The notes under the pieces were generated by a model. The model had not been told where the DNA came from, did no database searches, and saw only the letters and a program-made list of their open reading frames with translations. A DNA stretch of 64,000 nucleotides from Lantana camara (lineage: Eukaryota; Streptophyta; Magnoliopsida; Lamiales; Verbenaceae): positions 59,923,501 through 59,987,500 of the forward strand of contig CM074862.1 in NCBI GenBank assembly GCA_037501455.1, given 5' to 3'. Positions 10,406-22,578 of this stretch are shown one piece after another. A program made the translations under genes and the position numbers. Position 1 is the stretch's first letter. Each line of letters begins with the position of its first letter.

Positions 10406-13400
10406 TGTAACGCCCCGATTTCTCGGACGTAAAGGTACGATGTATGTGTTTACTAATTTGCGCGAATTAATTGTTTTACGTGTTTTATATTTAATTTTTA
10501 TTATAATTGTTATTATTTTATTATATTATATTATAATATTTTATTTTAATATTATTAATTATATATATATATATATATATATTTCGTATTATATATATAT
10601 ATATATATTTAATTATTATATTATTAATTTAATGATTATACTAATTATATGTTATATTAATTAATTATGTTTTAATTAATTACTTATTTATATATATATA
10701 TATATATATGATACGTGGAGTAATATATTTATGCATGAATTTCATTTTTCTTGCATGGGATTGATATGCATGCATGGAGATTATTATTTATGCATGGTTT
10801 ATTTCATTTTGCATGGGAATTGCATGAATTGCATGGAAATTTTATAATTTATGCATGAATTGCATGATTTAAGTTTGTTCGTTTATTTTGTGCTTCGTTC
10901 TTATATGATATGATATCAAATTGCCACGAATTTGTAATATGTTGTACATATATGTGTTATGAACATGATTTTATGCTCAATTTATGTTTTTGAATTCATT
11001 TGATAGGTTAACGAATTTAATATCTTGAGCTCGGGAACTCGGATTCGAGTTCCGTCAACTCCGCTGAACTCGTAACGAAAATTCGGGTTTAGTAAAATTA
11101 GCCTTACATTTTTCCTACGTCATTTGAAACTCCGAAATCCAACCGAAAAACGAAACGGAGACCAACTTGACCTTGTTGAACTAAATCAGCCATATCTTGG
11201 CCAAACCATAACCAAATTAACTATGGTTTGATTCTTTGAAACCCTAACTCAACCCTCTATCATGACATAACCAGCCTTGACTAAGATTATCCTCACACAA
11301 GCCCCAAAACTCAGCCAAAGTTTCTGTTCTGAATTCCAGACCCGTAACCCTTCAAGCTTTGGAGATTTTGGAGCTCAAATCTCATCCAAACTTCAACCAA
11401 TCATCAAGGTAAGTTAAGGGTTGTATTATATGATTAATTCTGAGCATTTTCATCTTTTCATTCATGATTTTGAATAAGGTTTCATCATTTCTGGACATTT
11501 TTCCCGAAAATGAAGATTTTGAGCAAATTGTTGATCTTCTTCGATTCTTAACGGTTTTGATTGATTCCAAGCATGAGAATGATTGTTTTGACATACTCAT
11601 ATCATTTATGGTCATTTATTTCGTGGTTGTTGAAGTATTTATGATATATCATTTATGAAATTTGAGAAAAATCCCACATATATGTCACGTACACCTTCAT
11701 GTCTTGATTGATCACTTTTGGAACTGATTTCCTTGATGAATATATGATATTTTGCTGCTCATTTGTTGGTCTTAACTGAGTTGAATAGATGGAGAAGGAG
11801 TGATTCGTTCATGCCCTGTTTTTTTTTCGAGTTTTGGCCCTGTTTTTCCAACTGATTCAGTTGTCAATTTGCTGCATTTCTTTCTCCCTTTTTACTGTCC
11901 ATTTTAGTAGCTTTGTGGTGTGTGTTCTTGTTGAGTTTGTGCTGCATTTTAGACCTTGTTGTGTGGCTTTTGTTGCCTTCGTTCATGTTGGAAATGGTGG
12001 CCCTTTCTTGCTCTGTTTCTGCTGCGAGTAGAGGCTGTTGCTGCTGCGTGTAACGGGCGTGCCTTTCCTGCCCGTTCCAGCGAGGAACGGGGGTGCAGCA
12101 AAGCCTGGAACTTCTGTACCGAGACACGGGGGTGTCTCGGTCCAGGCTTTGAGGGTGACACCCCCGTGTCACCCCGTTTTTCTTGAACCATTCCTGCGTC
12201 TTCCTTGAGTTTTGCTGCTGCTGTTGTTGATCCTTTGCCTGCGTGAATGTGTGTTGCTGCTGCTGTTTTGGTTCTTGCATGCATGGGAGTGGATTGGTGC
12301 TTGGCTTTGTGTTGCATGCATGTAATATGAGTTATATATATAGATATGCATGGTTCATGTGTGTACGTGTTTATATATATGTATATATTATATATATATA
12401 TTGTATATTAGTATTATATATGATTATTTATATATATTATATTATATATATTTATTATATATTTTAATTATTATTTAATTTAATTTAATTATTGAAATTA
12501 ATTGAATTTGATTTCGCGTATTTATTCTACTGACTTTCGATTGAACGTTTTATTTATTTTATTCCCATATATGAATTTGAATAATATGTGTTATGCTTAT
12601 TAAATGAATTTTAGATTAATTGATATGCATTTTAAATGTTTTGAATGTTATGAATATTATGAATTTATGAATTTATGAATATTATGAATTTATGAAAATT
12701 ATATGAATTTATGAATTTATGAAATTATGAAATTGAATGAAATATGTGAACGAATGAATGATTATATGTTTTAAATTTATTAATCGTGCACATGAACATT
12801 TTTATGATATAACATGATCATTTATGCATTCATGTCATATTCACTTCATTGCCGAGCGTCATATGTGGTCATTGAGTCTCATACCTTTTCTTTTGCACAG
12901 ATTCGGGTTTGGTCGGAGACGAGGGCGAGCCTTGAGACGCTTGTGCCTTTATTTCTGCTTTGGTAAAGGTGGGTTTTTCTTCTATTAGTTAAAACAACCT
13001 TATATATTCCTTATGTGCAAAGTTTTAAGCCAAAATCGTATATATATTTATATTGAGTCATTTCGGGTAAATAATTTCAAACGTATGACCCTTTCTTTTA
13101 TTTATGAACCCTACCTTATGTTTGGCGAGATATTTATGATTTAAGATTTCACGGGCCCCGGGACTTAGTATATGTGGCTAACCGAGGAAGCAAGGGCTGA
13201 CGGGGATCCCATATACTAGTTCCAACCAAACTACGGTGATACCGGCCCTCGCTAGGAGTTTTAGCGGGGAATGGGAGCTGAGTGCCCTTGGGGGATTCAT
13301 GTACCCCCATTGGCCTATGTATGAACCGGTGGCCGGGTCTTGCAAGCCCGTCCACCACCCGGAGGAAAAAGGGATATATGAATGATTATGATCATGTATT

Positions 13401-14146
13401 TATGAGCACAAAAGATTTATGTATGATAATGAATTACTGAATAATTAATTATAATTACACGAGGAGTAGGTTGGAGATTGTGCAGGCCCACTCGCCGGGC
13501 CATAAACCCTCATGAACATTTATGAACAATTATGAATGAATATGAACGTCGTAATCTCGTTGATGTTTCCTTTTGTTTTAACCACTTGGTAAAATCTTAC
13601 TAAACTTCACACGGGATTAGGGCTTGCTTGCATGTGTTTAAATTATGCGATATTATATAATTATGCCCCGTTTTTATACCCACCAGTCTCTTTTAGACTG
13701 AACCCGGTTGTTTTCAGTTGTTTTGTGCAGGGATAGGAGTGCTAGGCGGGAATACAAGTCGTCTAGGTCTTGCATTTGTGTTTAGCATTTCCTTTTGTCT
13801 CATATTCACACTCTTATGGGTATTTTGTATATGATTATAGTTTTAGTCTGGAGCGTTATGATTTTTGTAGGCCATGAGCGCCGTTGATTATAGAATGCTC
13901 TTGTATATCTATTTTTGGAGCTTGGTGGCTCATTGTATATGCTATGTTATTCTTGCTTCCGCAATTTCATTTTAACTCTGATTTTATGATTCCTGCACTG
14001 ATTGGTTTAAGGGTTAGTCCCGCCTAGCATAGCGTGTGTGTGGTGTCCCCGTTCGCCGTGGATTTGGCACGTGTATGCACTTCCATTTCATATACGGGTC
14101 GGGTTCAAGGTGCGGGGGATGTGGTACCTAACGCTCGGGTGCTACA
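10406..14146 (+). repeat. 3' LTR of element A (3741 bp)
   Basis: It is near-identical to 1897-5640 and has the same TGTAACGCCCC start and GTGCTACA end. The hairpin cluster is repeated at 12053-12174. Visible differences include single substitutions near 11096, 11281, 12301 and 13486, one missing G near 13612, and AT-repeat lengths. Confidence 0.95.
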
Positions 14147-14151
14147 GACCG
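14147..14151. repeat. Target-site duplication of element A, right copy (GACCG)
   Basis: It matches 1892-1896 exactly. Confidence 0.95.
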
Positions 14152-14851
14152 TTTCCTTTACCTCCTTCTAATCTGCCTTTTCCTCACTCGAAGCCTAAAG
14201 TGATCTCAATTCCCTTCTTCTTAGTCTCTTCATTCTTTCGTATTCATCTAATCCCCGATTTATAGCTTTTCCCCATATTTTCCTTGACTTCTTTCCTGAG
14301 TTAGAGAATCTGTATTGCATATCAACCCCGATTCCACTTTACTGTTAATTTTCCTGAAGATCATTGCCTCCTTATTGATAGAAACCTTGACCCTAAAACA
14401 TCCTCGAGACTTTTTTCATTTTTGATCCTACAAAAATCCGGATGAAATGGCTGTCGCAATATAAAGGTGTGAGTGTTAAACTTGCAAGTTGTAGGCACCA
14501 CATCACCCTTACCATTATCTTACCGAGTATCCACCAACTTCCATTAAACTTATAAGCTATTCTCACAATTGTTTCTTCTATTCCCGATCTCATTACTCGA
14601 ACCATAGCTCCATTAGAAAAACCATAACTCCCAACTTCCCATATATAATCCGGGTATATTTCTTACATCTTCCATGGTTGAACGTAAAATGGGAGATAAT
14701 TCATTGTTGTCATGGAAATTGGCCGTGGTTTGATATGATCTTCCTAGCCTATAAATCAAAATTAATCCAAGACTAGATGCATGCGGTTAACACATGCTCA
14801 TGCCACATAATTGATATCAAGTATGTGAATTTGATGCAAAATGCAGTAGAT
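14152..14851 (-). other. Non-coding internal region, right half (continuation of 1-1896)
   Basis: AT-rich sequence with no coding frame and no recognisable primer-binding site. Because A is flanked by a perfect target duplication, this was contiguous with 1-1896 before A inserted. It ends at a duplicated 27-bp segment that marks the border with LTR I. Confidence 0.45.
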
Positions 14852-14878
14852 AAGAAGACTTGAAAGTGTCCTATGAAC
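14852..14878. repeat. 27-bp direct repeat, copy 1
   Basis: The 27-bp segment from AAGAAGACTTG to CCTATGAAC occurs here and identically at 15034-15060, 182 bp away; a few more upstream bases also match with mismatches. The right copy sits inside recognisable LTR sequence. The left copy sits at the point where that LTR similarity ends. Confidence 0.85.
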
Positions 14879-17055
14879 AATCAAAATCATAGACTCCTTG
14901 AAAACGACTTAATATATATATATATATATATATAGTACCTTTGGCTTGAAATATACACATTGGAATATATCGGGTCGGTTTTATCTAATAGAAGAGAAAC
15001 CTACCTGTTATACCTTACCAAAACCAAGAAGACAAGAAGACTTGAAAGTGTCCTATGAACCCGGTATGTCTCCGCCCTGGAGAAAACTGTACAAAAGACA
15101 ACACGGTGCATTTGTGAGACTCAAGACTCTAAATGAACCACATATGATGCACGGCGATGCATTGGCATGGTATGACATGCGTAAGAGTTAACAAAGTCTC
15201 ATGCTGATGTTCATATGCACAAATAAAGCAACTTAGATATATAAATGATTCAATTACTCCATGCTCATAAATCACGCTCATTCATTACCATTCTTTCATT
15301 CATTATCATTTACTCGTTCAATGTTCAATTTATTCTATATTCATGCAAATAAGAAATGCAATTCATGTACATATAACTCATATCCAAATTAGATTTTCAT
15401 AGCAAAAGGCATTACATAATACAACATATTCATAACACATTTTAACAAAGCATTTGTATCAATTCAAGGTGAATGGAATCCATTAAACACATAAGGAATG
15501 CATTTATTGCAAATAGAGTCACATTGTAGCACTTAAATGTTTACACTTTCTTTTCAAGTTTGCACAATGATTTCATAATATAAAATTCATAAATTTAGAA
15601 AAATATACCATATATTATCAATTAATCAAGCCTATATATCATATAATTCACATATGGGAGCCAAGAGAGTAAAAGGAAAGTAAGAATAGAGGTTTTGGTG
15701 AAGTTGGACAAAACCCGATAATATTTGGAAATGTACACGCTGTAGGAAAACTAAAATATCTTGAGTTATAGAATTTGGCATTGATTTTTGCTTATTGGGT
15801 ATGAAACTAGACTCAATGACCTTTTTGGTGATATATGGCTCGTTTTCTAGTTCAAAGCGAGGTGAAAATGGCGTACGCCCGAAGTTGGATGAAACCAGTT
15901 TTCTGGTAAAGTAGCGACACCAAAAAGAATTGATCATATCTCACAAACTAGAAATTATAATAATGTGATTTTAATTGGAGAATGTTTTAAACTTCAAGAG
16001 GTTTCTGTGGGTTTAAAAATCATGTCAAACGGAGTTCGGACGAGGGATTCACGGCCGTGACAAAATTGCACTGAAAATCAGTCGCGGCCAGTTCTCGAGT
16101 TGTTGGTCGCGGCCGAGACCCCCAATTCCAGCAGTAGCGAAAGGCTTTGGGAAAATAGGGCAAAACTCGATTTTTGGCTCCCAATCCACTTTCACACCAA
16201 ACCAATGCTAGAAATCAACTCCAAACTAACATATAACATGTATATGATCATATATATCAATTAAGCAACATTTAATCCAAGAAACATGCTTTGATTCATC
16301 AAGAAATCATCATCCAAACCCCACAACATTCTATGCCTTCTACTCTCATATAAACTCAAGAAATCATGTAAGCTTCAAGTATAAAGCTCCTAATCAATTT
16401 TAATCAAGAAAATTATAACATACTCATCAAACCCTACTTCATATAAATCCAAAAGATCAAGCAATTCCTCCATTTATACCTTGAAATGAACAAAGAAAGG
16501 ATGAAATGATGATATGAAGGTGATGCTCCAAAATATGAAATTTCTCTTCCTTGAATTTAAGCTTGAGATGAAAAAATCCCTCCTTCCTCTCTTCTTGGTG
16601 TGGAGATCGGTATTTAGTGTGTGTGTATGTGTGGAAATTTGATGAAATGTAAGAGTGAAGGAAAGAGATGAATATATTCCAAAGTCTTCCAATAATAAAG
16701 ATGACTCAACATATTTTGCACATAAGCCCCTCAAGAATTAAAATGCATGCCAACAAGTTTCATCTCATGGAAATTTATCAATTAAATCCATTCATGTTAA
16801 TGCAATTAAGTCCACATATTTATGAAATAATCAGGCAAGGTCTCATAATATCAATTAGACACGTTATCAATTAATTCACGTAAGTTTCACGTTAATGAAA
16901 AATTCATATATTTTCACGTAAACATGTTGAAATATAGTTCATATAACTTTCATGAAAGGTAAGAATTAATAAACGAAAGAATTAAAATAAATCCTAACCC
17001 TCAAAAACTCACACGTGTCGTGCGATCCTGACTAATTGGAAATAGGGGCGTTACA
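14879..17055 (-). repeat. LTR I: truncated gypsy LTR on the minus strand
   Basis: The right end (…GGGGCGTTACA on + strand) is a minus-strand TGTAACGCCCC start. Reading the minus strand, 16030-15935 matches the D LTR at about 28367-28460 (GATTTTTRAACCCACRGAAACCTCTTGAAGTTT spans both). The part near 15200-14900 matches A and C LTRs, including GGTTCATTTAGAGTC and CTTCTATTAG. The LTR is about 2.2 kb here and lacks its 3' third. AATAG at 17056-17060 would be its flanking duplication, but the partner copy is lost. It contains a degenerate palindrome cluster (16046-16122). Confidence 0.75.
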
Positions 17056-17072
17056 AATAGGCCTTATAAGGT

Positions 17073-17085
17073 GGCTCTGATACCA
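17073..17085 (-). promoter_or_regulatory. Primer-binding site of copia element H
   Basis: GGCTCTGATACCA on the + strand is TGGTATCAGAGCC on the minus strand, two bases inside the H LTR. It is tRNA-Met type. Only about 32 bp of H interior remain before LTR I. Confidence 0.85.
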
Positions 17086-17087
17086 CT

Positions 17088-18296
17088 TGTTGGGAAAATG
17101 AATCTTAAATTTTTCCCAATAAATTAGAATCGAATCTTGCAATTCCTATTCCCAAATTCGTAGAGATCTAGAAACTCACTTAAATAGTTGCTTTCTTGAC
17201 ACGTTCTAGCCGCCCAAGAGCGCTCTTCACGCGGCTTGATCCCCAAAAGCTCTTTGGAATCTTTCAAGACTTCACGATAGTAGCCCTCTGGAGAATTAGT
17301 CCACCAACCGCGACCACGATCCGAATAGGGAGGATGCTAGTTCTATATTCGGTGTTTAGGCTCTAGGGTTTAGTGTATAATTTGGAGAAGGAGAAATTGT
17401 GTATCATCTTCCCATGGGGTTCGAACCCGTTGTATTTAAAGGGCTAGGGTTCGAACCCCCTTTCCTTGTTGGATAAGAATTCCAAACTCTTTTGGAAAGG
17501 GATTTCTTGCTTGGAGAGTAAGTCTCTTACTTTGACCAACAGTCTTCTTTTTACCAACTTATCAAGCAAGAATAATATCTAACTCTCTTAGATATTTTAT
17601 TTTACTTTATTTATTTAAATAATAAATAACTTGAAGACTAATAATTAATTAATTCATAATTAATTATTTATTAGACTTTATTTCTCCAAATTAGAACTTT
17701 AATATTAATTCAAAATTAAATCAAAGTCCATTAAATAATTAACACATTAATTATTTAATATATATACACATATATACATCAATGACTCGTGAGACATTTC
17801 CTAATCTGGAAGTTTCTATTTCCAAATATAGAAACTTCCTTTCCCATTTAGGAATCTTCTCACATGGGACACCTCAGTGTACCTACTTAAAATAAGCAAG
17901 CACCCCATGTATCACGCACGTATCAACTATACACTTTGCACCCCATGAAACAAAGTGGTCCTTCTTAAGAGCGTGATCACATGAGCAAGCTTCGAACGAG
18001 TCAGGTTGACACTCCCACTGTCTGTAGGACTCATCGGCTTGGAGTGATTTCTAATCATGACTTATGTGATATAGGGCTCGTCTCATGAACCACTTCGCCT
18101 AAATGGTTGAGTCCTAAAATTCATATCGGTTAGGGGAGTTCTTATACATGTGCAGTTAAAAGTAAACACACATTCAAACAAGATCATATAAAGAAGTGTT
18201 GCCTTAATTCGCATTATTCAAAGATTGTCTGTGATTTACAAAAGAAAAGTACTAAAGCAGACTATTACATCAGCTTTCAGGGCACTATTCCTAACA
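17088..18296 (-). repeat. LTR H: Ty1/copia 5' LTR on the minus strand (1209 bp)
   Basis: On the minus strand it runs TGTTAGGAATAGTGCCCTG to TTCCCAACA and is followed by a primer-binding site, so it is a 5' LTR pointing left. Length and ends are typical of plant copia elements. It abuts plus-strand copia coding sequence at 18297, with CAAGG as possible left-over target duplication. No partner LTR is in the window. Confidence 0.8.
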
Positions 18297-18592
18297 CAAG
18301 GTTCTTCCTATGAGTGTAGGAACATGTCTTTCTAAGAAGATGTGTCGTAAGACAAACCTTGAGAAGGAAAGAATGACTCATGTACCTTATGCCTCGGCAA
18401 TAGGTAGCATAATATATGCAGTGCTATGTACACGAACGAATGTGGCTTATGCACTTAGTGTTATAAGCCGTTTCCAATCTGACCCTGGAGAAGGTCACTG
18501 GACTGTCGTGAAGAAAATCCTAAAGTACTTGAGAAGTACTAAGGATTTGTTCTTAGTATACGGAGGACAGAAAGATCTAATCTGTAACACCC
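18297..18592 (+). pseudogene. Copia element F pol fragment, part 1: end of RT / connection to RNase H
   Basis: The frame reads LPMSVGTCLSKK, then PYASAIGSIIYAVLCTRTNVAYALS and KILKYLRSTKDLFLVYGG. This is the well-known region between RT and RNase H of Ty1/copia polyproteins. Everything upstream is missing because copia LTR H, in opposite orientation, begins here. The frame continues exactly at 22088 once solo LTR G and one copy of its TAATC duplication are removed. Confidence 0.9.
18588..18592. repeat. Target-site duplication of solo LTR G, left copy (TAATC)
   Basis: TAATC precedes the TGTAACACC start of G and recurs at 22083-22087. Confidence 0.93.
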
Positions 18593-21500
18593 CGACTCTT
18601 CGACCTTCTAGGTACTACGTCACGGGTGTGCTAAGTGTGCATTTAATTATTAAGCATGCGATAATTTGAATTATTTGAAATATTTGATTAATAATATTAA
18701 GTTTTTAGGTTTGAAGTTTTAAACGTTTAATTCCTTTTCGAACCGTTTTTGATTTGTTTAATTCCGTTTTCAATTCCGATTTTTGTGCCAACTTGGTATA
18801 CTTGAATTATGTGAGTAATTAACGTGTTTACATGCTTACGTTGTAATTTTAAGCTCGTTTGATTTAGTTTTGATTTCGGTTTTTGGAGTCGGAACTTATA
18901 GGGCTTAAAATGCTTTTAGCGCTCCCTAGGTTCCGGACGACATATCTTGAGCTCGGGAATTCGGATTCGAATTCCGTCACCTCTGTTGCCTTCGTATCGA
19001 TGATTTGGAGACAATGGAACAAGCCTCATACCTTTTTGATATCATTAAGACCTCCGAAATCCAACCGTAACGAGCCACTCGTGCAAGTGTAACCCTTTTG
19101 TTGACTAGTCTTCATGATGGGACCCCTTAACACCTCTCTAACCTAACCATACTTTAACCCATGACTTGTGTACTAGAGTTAAGCCTTTCTTCCCCCTTTT
19201 GGTCAGCCAAACCGAGCCAAGCCCCCCTTATTGCTGCTGCAACAGATCGAGAGAGAGGGAGAGAAGAAAAGAGGAAGAACCTTGGCTACCTTTGTGATTT
19301 TGAGCTCAAATCACTTCCCTTCTTCACCAAATCTTCAAGGTATGAATATTTATGTATTCTCTACTCTCTTATGCCTATTTTCATCCATTTATTTCTGATT
19401 TTGGATCAGTTTTCGTTAGGGTTTGAGTTATGAGCTTGATATGCATTTTTGGGGGTAATTGCTCTTGTGACCTTGCTTGGTTGTGCAGCTGATTTCGTGG
19501 CTTTAAAATGAGTTTTTAGACTTGTTTCTTTGCCTCTTTGTTTTTTAACTGATAGTATGAGATGTTAGGATGATTTTCTCTTTAGACCCCTTTGATGAAA
19601 TTATGAGATATGGAGCTCCAAACTTGATGATTAAAACTGCCTCCCCTGTTTTGGAACTGCTGTAACGTTTTGTGGCTTTTGCTTGATCAAATGACCTTCT
19701 TTTCGTGTGAAATTGCATGGATATGATGTACACTCATTGCTCTATATGTTAGCATTCATGTTGCAAGCCTTTGGATCCTTTTTTAGCCCCAAAACCGTAG
19801 CACATTACCTGTTCTGTGCATGGCTTATGACAGACCTGCTGCTGTTGCATTTTTGTGGTTCTTTGGTCATTCTAATGTGCTTCAATTTGTGCCATTTTGC
19901 ATATATATGATGTATATTAGTTTTTTAGTATGTTAGCATGCATTCCCCAAGGTTTTAGATCCAATTCCGCTCCTAAGTACTTGATCATGGCATGATTGAA
20001 CCAATCTAGCTCATATGTCCGATTTTTGGTGCTCCAGAGTTGCTGCATGATTTTGGTGCTCTTAACGCGTGATTTAGCCTTTTCATTCTAAATGAAATAT
20101 ACTTCTAACATGCTAAATATGTTGTATATCAAGTTTCATGAGTTTTGGAGTTGATTTGGGTTACTTTTGGGACTGATTTTGTTTAGGGTCTGTTTTGCCA
20201 GTAAGCTTTGTTTGCGTTTTTTGGTCTGTACCGTGACACCCCCCGTGTCTCATTTGCTTTGAAATATGAGACACCCCCGTGTCATGCCCTTTTAGCAGGT
20301 CTGTACTGAGACACCCCCGTGTCTCAGTCTATTCAAATTGAGGGACACAGGCGTGTCCCTCCCCCTGAGCAGTTCTTGTCTTTTCCTTTTCGGTTTTGGA
20401 TTGTTTCACCTCTTTAATGCCTTTATCTTCATTTGTGATGAACTATGAACTTGTTTTGCTATGTGTTGGGAGTATTGTGGTTTAATTTCATAACTTTTGG
20501 ACGAGATTTAGGCATGCCTTTGATGAATGCCGTTTATGTGCGTTTTGTGGCGTTTGTGATTTCCGTAACCCATTTTTCCTATCATATGATTCCTTCTTGT
20601 TGTCAAACTTTGGAAATATGTTATATTATGTAATATGATGTATGTAGTAGTGTTTTGTGAAAGATTGAATACGTGCTATGCTCCTATTTGAGTTCTTGAA
20701 TTAATTTGATTGGAAATGTGAATTGATGAATTTGAATGAAAGTGAATGAATGACTTGATTATATGATTTAAATTCCGTAATAGTGCACATGAACATTTTC
20801 ATGACATAATCTCATCTTTTATACATTCATATCATGATCATTACATTACCGAGCATCTTAATTGGTCATATTGAGTCTCACTTCACCTTTATTGCACAGA
20901 TTTTGATTTCGTTGGAGACGAGGCCGGTCTGAGAGGCTCTTGTGTTCTCCTTTTCGCGGTTTAAGGTGGGTTACTCTTCTAATTAGATAAATGACCCTAT
21001 ATACCTTCAATGTGAAAAGCTTTCGACCAAAAAATTAATATATATATATAGAGTCGTTTTCAAGAGTAAATGTTTTCAACGTAAAGCCTTATTTTATGAA
21101 TCCTACCTAATGTTTTGGCGAGAAATGAATGAATGAATGCACTGAATGGGGCCCAGGGACTTGGTGTGAGTGGTGACCCGAGGAGGCAATGGCTGACGGT
21201 GATCCCTCGCACTAGTCCCACTAATGAACGGCGTAACCGGACCTCGTTAGGAGTTAGTGACGAATGGACGCTGAGTGCCATCTGGGGAGTCATGTTCCCC
21301 TTTTGGTCAATGAATGGGTGGATGGGCCTTGCAACCCGCCACCAACCTGGAGGAAGAAGGTGTAAATGTTATTGAATGCGCACGAAAGAATGATATGCAT
21401 GAAAAGAAAGAATGAATGAATGTTAATGAATGTTAATGAATTACACGAGGTGTTGGTTGGAGATAATGCACGCCCACTCGCCGGGCCACTAATGACCTAA

Positions 21501-22082
21501 TGTAAATGAATCGTTATAATCCCTTTTGATGATTTCTATTCACCCACTTGGGAAACTGTTTAAAAACCTCACTTGGGATTATAGCTTGCATGTGACTGTT
21601 TAAATACCGTCGTATATTATACTTATGCCCTGCTTTTATACCCACCAGTCCCTTTTTGACTGAACCCGTTTGGCTTTCAGTTGTGTTGTGCAGGTGTCAA
21701 GGGAGCTAGGCGGGATTTCAAGTCATAGGTCTTGCATTCACCTTTAGCTCTTGTATTTTGGTCTTACACTTGCATATTGCACGTTGGATCATTGTATATA
21801 AATATTAATGGAGCGTACATGTTTTGAGCCTTGATGGCATGGGATAATGTTATGATTTATTATTGGAACTTTGATGCTCATAATATACCTATATGTTACA
21901 TGATCAGTTATTGCTTCCGCATTATTGTTTACTCTGATTTTATGGTTTAAGGGTTAGCCCGCGTAGCATAGCGTGTGTGTTGTCCCCGTTCGTCGGGACT
22001 TAGCTCGAGTATGGATCGTCCATTTCATATTCGGGTCGGGTCTCGGTGCGGGGGATGTGGTACCTTGCGCTCGGGTGCTACA
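18593..22082 (+). repeat. Solo LTR G (gypsy, Tekay/Del-like, 3490 bp)
   Basis: It starts TGTAACACCCCGACTCTTCG and ends GGTGCGGGGGATGTGG…CTCGGGTGCTACA. It is flanked on both sides by TAATC with no internal region, which is the product of recombination between two LTRs of one element. It shares the GC-rich block (about 21148-21360), the CCCACTCGCCGGGCC motif (21473-21487) and a palindrome cluster with element A, but is clearly a different family. Short frames inside are not conserved. Confidence 0.93.
20231..20360 (+). repeat. Palindrome cluster in LTR G
   Basis: Four hairpins occur in 130 bp: GACAC-x-GTGTC near 20234-20249, GAGACAC/GTGTC around 20259-20283, CTGAGACAC/GTGTCTCAG around a CCCC loop at 20306-20327, and AGGGACAC/GTGTCCCT around AGGC at 20341-20360. 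Stem sequences outside GACAC/GTGTC differ from element A, but pairing is kept. Confidence 0.85.
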
Positions 22083-22087
22083 TAATC
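22083..22087. repeat. Target-site duplication of solo LTR G, right copy (TAATC)
   Basis: It matches 18588-18592. Confidence 0.93.
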
Positions 22088-22562
22088 GTCGAAGGATACT
22101 GCGATGCAAGCTTTGCATCTGACTTAGATGATTTTAAGTCAATATCAGGATACATTTTCTACCTTAACGGCGGAGTAGTGAGTTGAAAGAGTTCAAAACA
22201 AACGACCACTGTAGATTCGACCACTGAGGCCGAATACCTAGCTGCAAATGTTGCAACTAAGGAGGGTGTTTGGATTAGAAACTTCATTCTTCGTTCCTAG
22301 CATGAAAGACCCTAATAGTGTGTTTTGTGACAACACTGGGGCGGTTGCTCAAACAAGAGAACCAAGATCTCACCAACGGACCAAGCACATTACGAGGAAG
22401 TATCACCTAATCTGTGATATCATCAAACGAGGTGATGTGCAAATAGAGAGGGTCGCATCAGCAGAGAATGTGGCAGATCCACTTTCTAAACCCCTAAGTC
22501 AAGAAGCTTTCGAAGGCCATCTTGCAAAGATGGGACTTAGATTAGCTTATGAGTGGCTTTGA
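22088..22562 (+). pseudogene. Copia element F pol fragment, part 2: RNase H domain and pol C-terminus
   Basis: The frame continues the pol of 18297-18592 with VEGYCDASFASD and a GYIFYLNGG motif typical of copia RNase H. A TGA at 22184-22186 interrupts it. The frame then shifts between about 22280 and 22300 and continues with FCDNTGAVAQ, REPRSHQRTKHI and ADPLSKPLS to a stop at 22560-22562. These are standard C-terminal copia RNase H motifs, so the gene is dead. A purine tract (AAAGTGGGAGA, 22568-22578) follows, so the 3' LTR should start here, but LTR E is inserted at that point. Confidence 0.9.
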
Positions 22563-22578
22563 CGGGAAAGTGGGAGAT

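Larger units (their letters stand above)
1897..14146 (+). mobile_element. Element A: complete Ty3/gypsy (Tekay/Del-like chromovirus) LTR retrotransposon
   Basis: The element is 12.25 kb, with LTRs of 3744 and 3741 bp, a 5-bp target duplication, a tRNA-Met-type primer-binding site, gag-pol in the order Gag-PR-RT-RH-INT-chromodomain-like tail, and a polypurine tract before the right LTR. The LTRs differ by only about ten substitutions that I noticed, plus AT-microsatellite length, so insertion is recent. Two frameshifts break gag-pol, so this copy could not make the whole polyprotein as read. It is inserted in the interior of an older non-coding element. The Tekay/Del assignment rests on LTR length, C-terminal tail type and pol motifs; a tree of RT domains would settle it. 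Confidence 0.95.

Noticed and set aside
14946..15191. 81-codon plus-strand frame in LTR I
   Set aside because: Lies antisense within sequence homologous to other LTRs; no domain and no conservation in C, D or A.
18310..18669. 119-codon open frame as a separate gene
   Set aside because: Its first 90 or so codons are copia pol; the rest reads into solo LTR G.
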